From Streptomyces lincolnensis (GTDB lineage: Bacteria; Actinomycetota; Actinomycetes; Streptomycetales; Streptomycetaceae), in contig NZ_CP016438.1 of NCBI RefSeq assembly GCF_001685355.1, positions 6,448,001 through 6,512,000 on the forward strand: a DNA stretch of 64,000 nucleotides. Direction: 5' to 3'. The translations under genes were made by a program, and so were the position numbers. Within the stretch, counting starts at the first letter, position 1, and each line of letters opens with the position of its first letter. Below the pieces are notes generated by a model. It had not been told where the DNA came from. It saw only the letters and a program-made list of their open reading frames with translations, and made no database searches. This document shows positions 9,401 through 18,303 of the stretch, piece by piece.

Positions 9401-10835
9401 CGCGGCCCAGGTCCGGCTGAACACCATCACCCCGGACGGCACCGGGGACCAGGACATCGCCTTCGACGCGGTGGCCTTCGTACCGGGCTCGTACGACCTG
9501 ATCACCGACATCCAGCTGCCCGAGTGGAACCCCGACGCCCCGGAGCCGGCCGCGGTGGAGCCCGTGACCACGGTCCCGGGCAACGTCTTCCCGCGCGCGG
9601 GCGTGCAGGCCGCCACCGCCGGGCCGACCGCCGACAAGCACTCCCGTGCCTTCGACTGCCGCGCCGTCAAGGGCAGGCCGAAGAGCGAGGTCTGCCTGCA
9701 GTTCCGCGGCGAACCCGTCCAGCAGAGCAAGCGGCAACTCGCCGCGGCCAACACCGCGTTCTGCGCCAAGAGCGGCGCCGCCATGTTCCACACCCGCACC
9801 CGGGCCTGCCTCCAGGACAGCTTCTCGGCCACCCTGTACGAGAACCGGGTGCCGATCGCGCAGAACCTGTACTCGTACAAGCACGAGATCGACCTGGACC
9901 TCAACAGCCCCACCATCAAGCAGACCGTCTCGATCCAGCCGACGAAGGTGGACCCGAAGGTTCCGCCGGTGACGGTCAACGTCCAGTCGTTCTGCCAGCG
10001 CAACTGCTCCTCGGGCGGCATCACCTGGTCCAGCCTGCCGAAGTGGTCGGGCCTGGACACCCACATGGCCGTGGGCGAGGTCGACCACGCCTGGCAGGGC
10101 ACGACGGGCAACGAGACCGTCCACCTGAACTGGATCCTGTCCTCGACCATGGGCGGAGCGCCGAACGGCGGCGCCGACTACCAGCCGCCGGCCGGCAAGC
10201 TGGGCATCCGCTGCGACAACGAGGCCAAGGGCAAGACCACGATCGGCTGTGTCTTCCCCGACTACATCCCGACCTACGTGGTCAACACGGAGGCGAACCC
10301 GACGGCGGCGGCGTTCTACTGGATCCTCATGCGGAAGCTGCCGTACCACCCGGGCAGCCGGGACCACGACTCGCCGCTGAACTACCTGGCGAGCAAGCCA
10401 CGCCAGGAAGCCAACAGGAAGGTGATCTGCCCGAAGAGCGGTGCGGACAAGTTCGTGCCCAACCCCGCCTCGAAGCCCGCGAACAGCACGTCCAGCTGCG
10501 ACGAGTACCCGTTCGCGGCGACGTACCAGAGCGGCGGCATGCCCCCGCAGGCCGTGGCCACGGGCAAGGACTGCACGCAGTTGTACGCGAAGCCGCTGTC
10601 CGGCACGGGGTGGACCATCCAGGAGGATCCCACCTACGCCCGGGTCAACACCTGGAACGAGATCTGCGGCCGGGCCAGCATCCCCGGTGACGAGAACTCC
10701 GGCGCGGCGAACCGCATCGGCCTGTTCTTCGTCCCGAACAACCGGATGCTCGACAAGGACGCGTTCTACGTGAGCGTCCCGGGCTTCGAGGAGTGCACCG
10801 ACCTCTCGAAGATCTGCGTCGTGCGGACCCGATAA
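6441..10835 (+). CDS. Large secreted protein with lytic-transglycosylase-like and golvesin-like domains
   Basis: The protein has 1464 residues. The TTG at 6441 is chosen because AAGGAG lies at 6430-6435 and a clean signal peptide follows, ending near Ala-Trp-Ala-Asp. The frame is open further upstream without a ribosome site. Residues about 50-430 are repeat-like and may be a propeller. Residues about 515-690 resemble an SLT-type transglycosylase, with Thr-Gln-Glu-Ser-Asn, Gly-Tyr-Gly-Ile-Thr-Gln-Ile-Thr and Tyr-Asn-Ser-Gly. Residues about 880-1016 resemble the golvesin/Xly carbohydrate-binding domain. The C-terminal 400 residues are Cys-containing and not recognised. A role in cell-wall turnover or surface attachment is inferred. 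Confidence 0.75.
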   Translation: MRFHRRTRARLAALAAGAVFASLVQSVAWADQPTAPPGDTAPAPKRTAAAAKPLADAVPTARRAALLGTSWKESGDLAWTTSGDAQGFHVLTARKSDGYTWRTAASLSEPGFDADAWIGNTCVTGSGKRAVVVYAPRAFTNKPPMMARGGFTAIVDLTDGRVTKLGIKSSLSYYNPGCGTDETAVLTQSGGDDLPGTRLVRLDASTGTLSKPVELDGQVTSAVPVAGGAMAAAAGAQVVRVDARGRHTPLVRTDGVPYRLTPDGDGGLAFLDKRGATSKVKRITADAVAHPDARRTRAGVLAQGRATETGLTRSAGTVYITGTTSRTAGHLPTAVRRLAATPKDVTVSSRGDAVLTHTSWADGKGTLLQPGESNGARTVSLAMTTRGTGGKVAFTVDPSRRVSSHAAQGRDPSPGLRTGSGKAGTTADPKAKRTLAAAGDPSNPVEEERTCSVPRNDPRNQAMQPKPRQVEWAVDMAVKGLLNKHISRPADWKNLGMPAYQPQTLFANPALGGGGRAIAQVMLGVTTQESNMWQAARSAVPGVTANPLIGNYYGIDLYDGDSNNDWDVDFAEADCGYGITQITDHMRMAGREDGHGGEAWPYQKQRAAALDYTANIAAGLQTLVSKWNETRAAGIIANHGANGRPENWYFALWAYNSGFHAKGAAGQPWGLGWANNPANPEWDAGRLPFLENAAGGEDASAAARPQNWPYQEKVLGFAAHPPSFLESPGVMVPAFRPSSWNGTEEAVSVKGSAKYNRAHVKAPESAFCDASNSCTPGKISDGASNDSGTSGPCGREDFKCWWNKPVTWKTDCIDTCGFEFVRFGESTPEEPDGTAYPPVCTTTGLPGNALIVDDVPAGTPVVRPGCTNSWKNSGSFGFNFANNAVEVVYPAKVDLHQLGAGFGGHFYFGHTRADDAKGQRLKITGTWKLKDKLTGQAKVMVHLPDHGAHTKYATYEIETAHGTETRTISQPGDGNRWVSLGAYRFDNAAQVRLNTITPDGTGDQDIAFDAVAFVPGSYDLITDIQLPEWNPDAPEPAAVEPVTTVPGNVFPRAGVQAATAGPTADKHSRAFDCRAVKGRPKSEVCLQFRGEPVQQSKRQLAAANTAFCAKSGAAMFHTRTRACLQDSFSATLYENRVPIAQNLYSYKHEIDLDLNSPTIKQTVSIQPTKVDPKVPPVTVNVQSFCQRNCSSGGITWSSLPKWSGLDTHMAVGEVDHAWQGTTGNETVHLNWILSSTMGGAPNGGADYQPPAGKLGIRCDNEAKGKTTIGCVFPDYIPTYVVNTEANPTAAAFYWILMRKLPYHPGSRDHDSPLNYLASKPRQEANRKVICPKSGADKFVPNPASKPANSTSSCDEYPFAATYQSGGMPPQAVATGKDCTQLYAKPLSGTGWTIQEDPTYARVNTWNEICGRASIPGDENSGAANRIGLFFVPNNRMLDKDAFYVSVPGFEECTDLSKICVVRTR

Positions 10836-10863
10836 GCCCGATCAGGGCGTCCGCGCTCGCGCA

Positions 10864-10897
10864 CCTCGCCTGGGACCCGCACGGGTCCTAGGCGAGG
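10864..10897. terminator. Bidirectional terminator overlapping a stop codon
   Basis: A 15-bp stem with one G-T pair and a 4-base loop spans the stop of the leftward gene (10888) and lies 28 bp past the large secreted gene. It can end transcription from both sides. Confidence 0.75.
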
Positions 10898-11457
10898 ACC
10901 ACCGCGGGAAGCGACCCGTCCTCAAGCGCCGTACGCGGCAGGTCGAGCGAGAAGACCCGCTCGGCCACGGTGAGGATCCGCCGCTCCGGCTCCCAGTCGT
11001 CGGGATCGGCCGTACCGTCGGGCAGCAGCATGCCCGCCTCCCGCATGGCCGGCACCAGGAACGAGGGATCGGTGCCGCCGATCTGCTCCGCCTCCACTCC
11101 GGGCTCGAAGTCGGAGGCGATCTCCCCGTCACGGGCGTGCACGAACCAGTACGGCGGAGTGCCGCTGTCCAGCAGCAGCACCGCGTCGGTACCCCGGGAC
11201 ACGCGTTGCAGGGCACGGCGGTCGGTGCCCTCGGCGCTCGCGAACTCCACGGCGAAGGCCCAGCCCCCGCTCGTGCCCAACCGGGCGACGGGCCCTTCGT
11301 CCTCGGCGAGCCGCAGGGCCTCGTCCGCCGACACCGACGGCAGGATCCGCTCGGGGTCGGCGCCCATCCGGTGGACCAGTTCCGCCACGCTCAGTCCTCG
11401 GGCGAAGGTGATGCAGTACGCGTCGAAGACATCCCGGATCCATGCGATGCCGTCCAC
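10888..11457 (-). CDS. DUF6461-like protein
   Basis: The protein has 189 residues. The N-terminus (Trp-Ile-Arg-Asp-x-Phe-x-x-Tyr-Cys-Ile-Thr-Phe-Ala-Arg-Gly) matches my recollection of the actinobacterial DUF6461 family. It is soluble, acidic and has no signal peptide. These genes are common and multicopy in Streptomyces and have no established function. It is convergent with the large secreted gene. The family name rests on memory of the N-terminal motif. Confidence 0.6.
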   Translation of the reverse strand: MDGIAWIRDVFDAYCITFARGLSVAELVHRMGADPERILPSVSADEALRLAEDEGPVARLGTSGGWAFAVEFASAEGTDRRALQRVSRGTDAVLLLDSGTPPYWFVHARDGEIASDFEPGVEAEQIGGTDPSFLVPAMREAGMLLPDGTADPDDWEPERRILTVAERVFSLDLPRTALEDGSLPAVVLA

Positions 11458-11510
11458 AGAGCTCTCTCACCTTCACCGTCGTACGCGCGTTCGGCGTACG
11501 CACAGTGCCA

Positions 11511-13658
11511 TCATGTCCGGTTCAGCTCGAACCAGACCACCTTTCCGGTGCTCAGCCGGGTCGCACCCCAGCGACGGGCCAGCCGGTTCACCAGGTACAG
11601 CCCGCGGCCGCCCTCGTCCGTGGCGCGGGCCTGCCGGAGCCTGGGCAGCTGCGGCACGTCGTCGCCGACCTCGCAGCGCAGCACGTCGGTCCGCAGCAGC
11701 CGCAGCGTGATCGGCCGCGTGGCATACCGCACCGCGTTGGTCACGACCTCGCTGACCAGCAGCTCCACCGAGTCGCTGAGGTCCTCCATGCCCCACCGGG
11801 ACAGCGCCCGCCGGGCCAGCCTGCGGGCCCGCCCCGGCGCCATCTCCTCCGGCTCCAGGAACCAGTACGCCACATCGCTCGGCGCGATCCCGTCGAAGCG
11901 GGCCGCGAGCAGCGCGATGTCGTCGTCCCGGTCGCCCGGACCGAGCATGTCGAGCACCTCGTCGCACAGCGCTTCCAGCGGCGGCGGATGGTCCGGCCCG
12001 GTCAGCTGCGCGGTCGCGGCGAGCTTCTCCCGCAACTGCTCTATCCCGGTCCACACGTCCCGCAGACGCGACTCGACCAGCCCGTCGGTGTAGAGCAACA
12101 GGGTCGCCCCGGCGGGCGCGTCCAGTTCTACGGCCTCGAAGTCGACGCCGCCGACACCGATCGGCGCGCCCGGCGGCACCCGCAGCACCTCGGCCCGGCC
12201 GCCCAGGTGCAGCAGCACCGGTGGGGGATGGCCGGCGTTGGCGATGGTGATGCGGTGCGAGACCGGGTCGTAGACGGCGTAGAGGCAGGTCGCCATGCGG
12301 TCGGTGCCCAGCCGCTGGGCCTGCTCGTCGAGGTGGTGCAGGACCTCCTGCGGGGGCAGGTCGAGCCCGGCGAGGGTCTGGGCGGTGGTCCGCAGCTGGC
12401 CCATGATGGCCGCGCTGGTCATGGAGTGGCCCATGACGTCACCGACCACCAGCGCCACCCGGCTGCCCGGCAGCGGGATCGCGTCGTACCAGTCGCCGCC
12501 GACGCGCGCGGTCTCCGCGGCGGGCAGATAGCGGGACGCCAGCCGCACACCGGTCGGCCGCGGCAGCGTCTCGGGCAGCATGGTGCGCTGGAGCTCGTCG
12601 GCGATGTACGCCTCACGGCCGTAGAGCACCGCCTTGTCGATGCCGAGCGCGCTGTGCGTGGCCAGCTGGGCCGCCACGAGCAGGTCGTCGGGCTCGAAGG
12701 CGAACCGGTCCGGGCGGCGCAGGAACAGCGCCGCGCCGATGACCCGGCGTCGGCCGCGCAGCGGGGCGAGGATCGCGCGCTGCCCGGTCGGTACGACGAA
12801 CTCACCGCCCTCCCCGAGCAGTTCGGGCAGCGCGGCACGCGCCGCGGGCGTGTCCGTGAACACCGGCCGCACCCCGCGCAGCACCTCGGCGAGCGCGCTG
12901 CCGGGCGTCACCTCGCACAGCTCGGTGCCGATCGTGTCCAGTTCGTTCGGTTCCGGCTGGAACAGCGGGGCGAAGCCGCCGTCGGTGTCCCGCTCCTCCG
13001 GGATCCGGTCGCTGCGCCGCAGCCGCAGCACCAGCGGCCCGGTGGGCCGCTCGTCGCCCACCGGCAGCGGATCGCGCAGATACACCAGGATCGCGTCCGA
13101 GAAGGTCGGCACGGTCGCCCGGCACAGTCCCATCACGATCTCGTCCAGGTCCAGGCCGCGGGCGATCCGCCGGGTCGCGGCGCCCACGAACCGCAGCCGG
13201 TCCCCGTCCCGCCGCATCGGCGTGGGCCGGCCGGAGGGCAGGCCCTGCCCGGTGCGCCGCTCCGGATCGTCCGCCACCGCGGCGGCCGGCTCCTGCTCGG
13301 TGCCCGGCTGGACCGGGATGCCCTCGGGCAGCGGCCGCGGCCGGTGCGTGTCGGGCTCGGCGGCGGCGGCCGGCTGCGAGTGCTCGGGGTCGGTCCCGGC
13401 GGGGTTGTTGTCCATGCCGCTCGATGTCGTCGTACCGGACGTGGTCGGGGCGGGCCCCGCCGACGGGGTCGTGGTGGCGGGCCCGGAGGGCGGGGTGTCG
13501 CCGGCGCGGGCCTGTACCGGTAAGGCGCCGGGCGTGTGCGACGGCGCGTCCGCGTCCTGAGGACGGGACGGCGTCGAGGTACGCAGGAACGCCCCGCGAC
13601 TTTCCGCGGGGTCGACGCCCGCCTGGGGGCGTTCGAAGGAGGTCGGCTGCTCCGTCAC
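11511..13658 (-). CDS. GAF / SpoIIE phosphatase / histidine-kinase-like ATPase fusion (RsbU-type)
   Basis: The protein has 715 residues. A Pro/Ala-rich disordered N-terminus (about 1-150) is followed by a GAF sensor (about 160-310). Next is a PP2C-type SpoIIE phosphatase (about 335-545) with Gly-Gly-Asp-Trp-Tyr-Asp near its start and Leu-Tyr-Thr-Asp-Gly-Leu later. A C-terminal HATPase_c module of the anti-sigma type (about 590-715) ends in Gly-Gly-Arg-Gly-Leu-Tyr-Leu. Such fusions dephosphorylate anti-anti-sigma factors and may also phosphorylate them. The GTG at 13658 has no clear ribosome site. No partner sigma-factor gene is adjacent. Confidence 0.88.
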   Translation of the reverse strand: MTEQPTSFERPQAGVDPAESRGAFLRTSTPSRPQDADAPSHTPGALPVQARAGDTPPSGPATTTPSAGPAPTTSGTTTSSGMDNNPAGTDPEHSQPAAAAEPDTHRPRPLPEGIPVQPGTEQEPAAAVADDPERRTGQGLPSGRPTPMRRDGDRLRFVGAATRRIARGLDLDEIVMGLCRATVPTFSDAILVYLRDPLPVGDERPTGPLVLRLRRSDRIPEERDTDGGFAPLFQPEPNELDTIGTELCEVTPGSALAEVLRGVRPVFTDTPAARAALPELLGEGGEFVVPTGQRAILAPLRGRRRVIGAALFLRRPDRFAFEPDDLLVAAQLATHSALGIDKAVLYGREAYIADELQRTMLPETLPRPTGVRLASRYLPAAETARVGGDWYDAIPLPGSRVALVVGDVMGHSMTSAAIMGQLRTTAQTLAGLDLPPQEVLHHLDEQAQRLGTDRMATCLYAVYDPVSHRITIANAGHPPPVLLHLGGRAEVLRVPPGAPIGVGGVDFEAVELDAPAGATLLLYTDGLVESRLRDVWTGIEQLREKLAATAQLTGPDHPPPLEALCDEVLDMLGPGDRDDDIALLAARFDGIAPSDVAYWFLEPEEMAPGRARRLARRALSRWGMEDLSDSVELLVSEVVTNAVRYATRPITLRLLRTDVLRCEVGDDVPQLPRLRQARATDEGGRGLYLVNRLARRWGATRLSTGKVVWFELNRT

Positions 13659-13983
13659 GCGTGTCGAATCCGTCCGTCCGGGGCTGCGCGCCGCGCGCGC
13701 AGTTGGTCCCGCCGAAAACCCGATACCCGGAATACGTGTCCCCGGAACGGGTTTTCCGCGTGGTCAGGGGCTGTTCCTGTGCCACCGGCGAACCGTACGC
13801 GGTCCGCGGGGCCCGCGTCACCAGTGACGCAGGCCCGGTCGGTGTTGCCCTCGTACCCCTCGCTCACGTCCTGCCGCCCCTCGGTGACGATCGGTCAAGC
13901 CCAGCGCGTGCTCCGGCAGTTGCTGTTGCGCGCCCTTGCGGAGGACGATCCTACGTTTCTCGCCCGGGGGCGCATCAAGGGTC
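13659..13983. other. Intergenic region, nothing definite
   Basis: About 325 bp lie between two leftward genes. A weak 70-codon frame (13655-13867, minus) overlaps the phosphatase start but shows no family features or ribosome site. No tRNA or strong hairpin was seen. The region probably holds the phosphatase promoter. Confidence 0.4.
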
Positions 13984-14679
13984 TCATGAGGACAGATGCG
14001 CGGGCGTACGGTCCCAGTCCTGGGGAAGAGACGGGACGGACCAGGACGGATCGGGACGCCAGTGCTGCCAGCCGTCCGAGAACGGCGGCCCCCAGGCCCG
14101 GATCACCTCCACCGCGGCCCGCCCCGCGTCCCGCACCCGCCGGGCGAGTTGCGCGTCCACCAGGCCGTCCCGCTGCGCCTGCGCGAACTCGTCCTCGTCC
14201 CGCCAGTGCCAACTGCGGTCCGGATGGACCGAGATGTCCAGGAAGTGATCCTCGGAGTCCACTCCGCCGGCCCAACGCGCCAACGGCTCCTCCAGGTTCA
14301 CGTACCAGTTCTTGAACTGCCAGCCCGGATCCCAGAACAGCCACACCGACCACGGCTCACCCGGCCGCGCCAGCTTCAGCACACCGGTGCCGAACCAGCG
14401 GTCGCGCTGCACCGAACGCGGTTTGGTGTAGCGGCTCTCCAGCGGTTCGACATGCACGGGCGTCCCGTCGGCCAGCACGGGCTTCACGCACTCGGTACCC
14501 GGTGCCATCCACACGGCGAGCAGCTCACGGTCGTCGCGTACGACGGTGACGGGACGCGCGATGTGGAAGCGCGCGCCGCCGTTCTCCCGGTAACGCCACA
14601 GGATCTGACTCCCGGGCGCCCAGAATCCCGCCGACCCGTCCGCTTCCACTCCGGCTCTCACCGCTCCACCGTCTGCCAT
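13984..14679 (-). CDS. DUF402 (FomD-like) protein
   Basis: The protein has 231 residues. It has the DUF402 pattern: a Trp-rich middle with Trp-Phe-Gly-Thr-Gly, Trp-Leu-Phe-Trp-Asp-Pro-Gly and Lys-Asn-Trp-Tyr-Val-Asn-Leu-Glu. Then come Asp-x-Asp-x-x-Leu-Asp and a Trp-x-Asp-Glu-Asp-Glu-Phe segment with metal-binding carboxylates. Relatives include FomD, a nucleotidyl hydrolase in fosfomycin biosynthesis, and ribonuclease-regulating proteins. The substrate here is unknown. It is a stand-alone gene. Confidence 0.75.
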   Translation of the reverse strand: MADGGAVRAGVEADGSAGFWAPGSQILWRYRENGGARFHIARPVTVVRDDRELLAVWMAPGTECVKPVLADGTPVHVEPLESRYTKPRSVQRDRWFGTGVLKLARPGEPWSVWLFWDPGWQFKNWYVNLEEPLARWAGGVDSEDHFLDISVHPDRSWHWRDEDEFAQAQRDGLVDAQLARRVRDAGRAAVEVIRAWGPPFSDGWQHWRPDPSWSVPSLPQDWDRTPAHLSS

Positions 14680-14762
14680 GGACAGATATTAGGTGCCATG
14701 GGCATACGACGCTGCGGCGCGCGTCACGGTTCACGCGCCGGGCGCGCACGGTTCGCGAACGG

Positions 14763-16148
14763 TTACGGGTGCGTCATCCGCAGGACATCCAGCGCCTCGT
14801 CGAGCTGCGTCTCGGTGAGGGCGCCCCGCTCGACGTACCCGCCCTCCACGACGACCTGACGGATGGTCTTCCGCTCGGCGAGCGCCTTCTTGGCGACCTT
14901 GGCGGCCTCCTCGTACCCGATGTACTTGTTGAGCGGCGTCACCACGGAGGGCGAGGACTCGGCGTACTCCCGCGCCCGCTCCCGGTGTGCGACGATCCCG
15001 TCCACCGTGCGGTCGGCGAGCAGCCGGGAGACGTTGGCGAGCAGCCGGATCGACTCCAGCACGTTCTTGGCGATGACCGGCAGCATCACGTTCAGCTCGA
15101 AGTTGCCGGCGGCGCCGGCCGTGGCGACGGTGGCGTCGTTGCCGACGACCTGCGCCGAGACCATGAGGACGGCTTCCGGGACGACCGGGTTGACCTTGCC
15201 GGGCATGATCGACGAGCCGGGCTGGAGGTCGGGGAGGGAGATCTCCGCGAGTCCGGTGCGCGGACCGGACGCCATCCACCGCAGATCGTTGGCGATCTTC
15301 GTCAGTCCCACGGCGATCGTCCTGAGCTGCCCGCTGGTCTCGACGATGCCGTCCCGGGCACCCTGCGCCTCGAAGTGGTCCCGGGCCTCGGTGAGCGGCA
15401 GCCCCGTGGTGCGGGCGACCTCCTCGATCACGGCGGCGGAGAACCCGGGGGGCGTGTTGATGCCCGTACCGACGGCCGTACCGCCCAGCGGCAGCTCGGC
15501 GAGCCGGGGGAGGGACGCCCGGAGCCGCTCGATCCCGTACCGGACCTGGGCCGCGTACCCGCCGAACTCCTGCCCCAGTGTGACCGGTGTGGCGTCCATG
15601 AGATGCGTCCGCCCCGACTTCACGACATCGGCGAACTCCTCGGACTTGCGGGCGAGGGACGCGGCGAGATGGTCGAGGGCCGGGATCAGGTCACGGGTCA
15701 CCGCGGCGGTGGCGGCGATGTGGATCGAGGACGGGAAGACGTCGTTCGAGGACTGCGAGGCGTTCACATGGTCGTTCGGGTGCACGTCCCGCCCGAGCCG
15801 CTCCGTCGCGAGCGTCGCGATGACCTCGTTGGTGTTCATGTTGGACGAGGTCCCCGACCCGGTCTGGAACACGTCGACCGGGAAGTGCTCGTCCCACCGC
15901 CCCTCGGCGACCTCCCCCGCCGCCTCCTGGATCGCCTCCGCAATGTCCTTGTCCAGCACCCCGAGCCCGGCATTCACCTTCGCCGCGGCCCCCTTGATCC
16001 GCCCCAGCGCCTCAATGTGCGCCCGCTCGATCCGCTGCCCCGAAACAGGAAAATTCTCAACCGCCCGCTGAGTCTGCGCCCGCCACTTCGCCCCAACGGG
16101 AACGCGGACCTCACCCATGGAGTCGTGCTCTACCCGGTATTCGCTCAT
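14763..16148 (-). CDS. fumC: Class II fumarate hydratase
   Basis: This 461-residue protein interconverts fumarate and malate in the TCA cycle without a metal cofactor. The superfamily signature [10 protein letters not shown] is present, as are the Asn-Met-Asn-Thr-Asn-Glu-Val and Thr-His-Leu-Met-Asp-Ala-Thr-Pro blocks. Length is normal. The start at 16148 (Met-Ser-Glu-Tyr-Arg) fits the family; the frame is open 88 codons further but that extension is repeat DNA. It is downstream of and codirectional with the class I fumarase, separated by a repeat-rich spacer. Confidence 0.95.
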   Translation of the reverse strand: MSEYRVEHDSMGEVRVPVGAKWRAQTQRAVENFPVSGQRIERAHIEALGRIKGAAAKVNAGLGVLDKDIAEAIQEAAGEVAEGRWDEHFPVDVFQTGSGTSSNMNTNEVIATLATERLGRDVHPNDHVNASQSSNDVFPSSIHIAATAAVTRDLIPALDHLAASLARKSEEFADVVKSGRTHLMDATPVTLGQEFGGYAAQVRYGIERLRASLPRLAELPLGGTAVGTGINTPPGFSAAVIEEVARTTGLPLTEARDHFEAQGARDGIVETSGQLRTIAVGLTKIANDLRWMASGPRTGLAEISLPDLQPGSSIMPGKVNPVVPEAVLMVSAQVVGNDATVATAGAAGNFELNVMLPVIAKNVLESIRLLANVSRLLADRTVDGIVAHRERAREYAESSPSVVTPLNKYIGYEEAAKVAKKALAERKTIRQVVVEGGYVERGALTETQLDEALDVLRMTHP

Positions 16149-16205
16149 ACCGGGTACAGCGAACGGGGGGACGCGGATGTTCCGAGGGGAGGGCCGTCCG
16201 AGTTC

Positions 16206-16301
16206 TTTCAGCCCGTCGGGCGCGTGAGGCCGGGGTTCTTGCCGTCCCGATCCCCCACCCACCCCGGCCACTTTCAGCCCGTCCGGCGTTTGAGGACGAG
16301 G
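16206..16301. repeat. Two copies of a common Streptomyces intergenic repeat
   Basis: TTTCAGCCCGTCNGGCG followed by a TGAGG-containing tail occurs at 16206-16235 and 16272-16301. From memory this motif is scattered in high copy through Streptomyces intergenic regions. The 276-bp spacer between the two fumarase genes holds nothing else except the hairpin at 16325-16345. Confidence 0.6.
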
Positions 16302-16324
16302 CCCCTTAAGGGCCGATAGGGGGT

Positions 16325-16345
16325 CCAGGGGGCAGAGCCCCCTGG
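16325..16345. terminator. Hairpin downstream of the class I fumarase
   Basis: A 9-bp stem (CCAGGGGGC and complement) with a 3-base loop lies about 80 bp past the stop of the leftward fumarase. It may act as its terminator. The sequence is also of a type repeated in Streptomyces genomes. Confidence 0.5.
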
Positions 16346-16424
16346 GAGCGGGGTCGAAGGGGCGGCAGCCCCTGGGGATGGGACGGGTAGGGGCGGCGGG
16401 GGCGAAAAACACCCCCCGAACCCG

Positions 16425-18101
16425 CTACGCCAGCCCAGGCCCCCGCACCGGAATCGACGTGAACGTGGGCGCCGGCGCCGGATCCTGGAAGAAGTCGTTG
16501 CCCTTGTCATCGACGACGATGAACGCCGGGAAGTCCTCCACCTCGATCTTCCACACCGCCTCCATCCCCAGCTCCTCGTACTCGACGACCTCGACCTTCT
16601 TGATGCAGTCCTGTGCGAGGCGCGCGGCCGGGCCGCCGATGGAGCCGAGGTAGAAGCCGCCGTGGGTGCCGCAGGCGTCGGTGACCTGCTTGCTGCGGTT
16701 GCCCTTCGCCAGCATGACCTTGGAGCCTCCCGCCGCCTGGAACTGCTCGACGTAGGAGTCCATACGCCCGGCCGTCGTCGGGCCGAACGAACCCGACGCG
16801 TAACCCTCTGGCGTCTTGGCCGGCCCCGCGTAGTACACCGGGTGGTCCTTGAGGTACTGAGGCATCTCCTCCCCCGCGTCCAACCGCTCCTTGATCTTGG
16901 CGTGCGCGATGTCACGCGCCACGACGAGCGGCCCGGTGAGCGAGAGCCGGGTCTTCACCGGGTACTTGGTGAGCTCCGCGAGGATCGTCTCCATCGGCTG
17001 GTTGAGGTCGATCTTCACGACGTCCGAGGCCTCGTCGAGGTGCTCGTCCGTCGTCTCGGGCAGGAACCGCGCCGGATCGGTCTCCAGCTGCTCAAGGAAG
17101 ACCCCCTCGGCGGTGATCTTCGCGACGGCCTGCCGGTCGGCGGAACAGGACACGGCGATCGCGACAGGACACGACGCCCCGTGCCGGGGCAGCCGCACCA
17201 CCCGCACGTCATGGCAGAAGTACTTGCCACCGAACTGCGCACCGATCCCGATCTTCTGCGTCAGCTCGAAGACCTTCTCCTCCAGCTCCTGGTCCCGGAA
17301 GCCGTGCCCGAGCGGCGACCCCTCGCCGGGGATCTCGTCCAGGTAGTGCGCGGAGGCGTACTTCGCGGTCTTCAGGGCGTACTCGGCGGACGTACCGCCC
17401 ACCACGATCGCCAGGTGGTACGGCGGACAGGCGGCCGTACCCAGCGAACGGATCTTCTCCTCCAGGAACTTCATCATCGAGGCCTCGTTCAGGACGGCCT
17501 TCGTCTCCTGGTAGAGGAACGACTTGTTGGCGGAGCCGCCGCCCTTCGCCATGAACAGGAACTTGTAGGCCCCGCCGTCGGTGGCGTACAGCTCGATCTG
17601 CGCCGGGAGGTTGGAGCCGGTGTTCTTCTCCTCCCACATGGTGAGCGGAGCCATCTGCGAGTACCGCAGGTTGAGGTTCAGGTACGCGTCGTAGATGCCG
17701 CGCGACAGGGCCTCTTCGTCGCCGCCCTCGGTCAGCACGTGCTGCCCGCGCTTGCCCATGACGATCGCCGTGCCGGTGTCCTGGCACATCGGCAGCACAC
17801 CCGCAGCCGCGATGTTCGCGTTCTTCAGGAGGTCCAGGGCCACGAACTTGTCGTTGCTGGACGCCTCGGGGTCGTCGATGATCCGGCGCAGCTGGGCCAG
17901 GTGCGCGGGCCGCAGATAGTGCTGGATGTCGTGGATGGCCTCCTCGGCGAGCTTGCGCAGCGCCTCGGGCTCCACCTTGAGGAACGTGCGCCCGTCGGCC
18001 TCGAAGGTGGAGACACCTTCGGAGGTCACCAGCCGGTAGGGGGTGGTGTCCTCTCCCATGGGGAGCAGATCGGTGTACGCGAACTCAGGCATCTCGCCCA
18101 T
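16425..18101 (-). CDS. Class I (iron-sulfur) fumarate hydratase
   Basis: The protein has 558 residues and is the [4Fe-4S] fumarase type. It has both the alpha part (Met-Cys-Gln-Asp-Thr-Gly-Thr and Cys-Pro-Pro-Tyr-His-Leu) and the C-terminal beta part (Gly-Pro-Thr-Thr-Ala-Gly-Arg-Met and Gly-Thr-His-Gly-Gly). Cluster-ligand cysteines are visible in these blocks. It does the same reaction as FumC but is oxygen-sensitive. The ATG at 18101 is near the divergent promoter shared with the DUF1707 gene. Confidence 0.93.
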   Translation of the reverse strand: MGEMPEFAYTDLLPMGEDTTPYRLVTSEGVSTFEADGRTFLKVEPEALRKLAEEAIHDIQHYLRPAHLAQLRRIIDDPEASSNDKFVALDLLKNANIAAAGVLPMCQDTGTAIVMGKRGQHVLTEGGDEEALSRGIYDAYLNLNLRYSQMAPLTMWEEKNTGSNLPAQIELYATDGGAYKFLFMAKGGGSANKSFLYQETKAVLNEASMMKFLEEKIRSLGTAACPPYHLAIVVGGTSAEYALKTAKYASAHYLDEIPGEGSPLGHGFRDQELEEKVFELTQKIGIGAQFGGKYFCHDVRVVRLPRHGASCPVAIAVSCSADRQAVAKITAEGVFLEQLETDPARFLPETTDEHLDEASDVVKIDLNQPMETILAELTKYPVKTRLSLTGPLVVARDIAHAKIKERLDAGEEMPQYLKDHPVYYAGPAKTPEGYASGSFGPTTAGRMDSYVEQFQAAGGSKVMLAKGNRSKQVTDACGTHGGFYLGSIGGPAARLAQDCIKKVEVVEYEELGMEAVWKIEVEDFPAFIVVDDKGNDFFQDPAPAPTFTSIPVRGPGLA

Positions 18102-18303
18102 TCCTCACTCGACAGACGGCCGCTGGCCTCCATGGGCAGCGTCCACCAGGTTAGAACCTGCTGTCGGCAGTGCTCTGGTGAGGTAATCCTCACTTGACTC
18201 GTCTCCAGCTCATCTCCGACTCGTCCCCCGGCCGGACATTCGCGCGGTCAAGGTTTTCCACAGCCCCTAGTCGCGATCTATCGCGTTTGGGTACGGTGGT
18301 GCC

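Noticed and set aside
13655..13867. 70-codon minus-strand frame overlapping the phosphatase start
   Set aside because: No ribosome site, no recognisable features, and composition like intergenic DNA.
16149..16412. 88-residue N-terminal extension of FumC
   Set aside because: It encodes low-complexity sequence from intergenic repeats; class II fumarases begin near the Met-Ser-Glu-Tyr-Arg at 16148.
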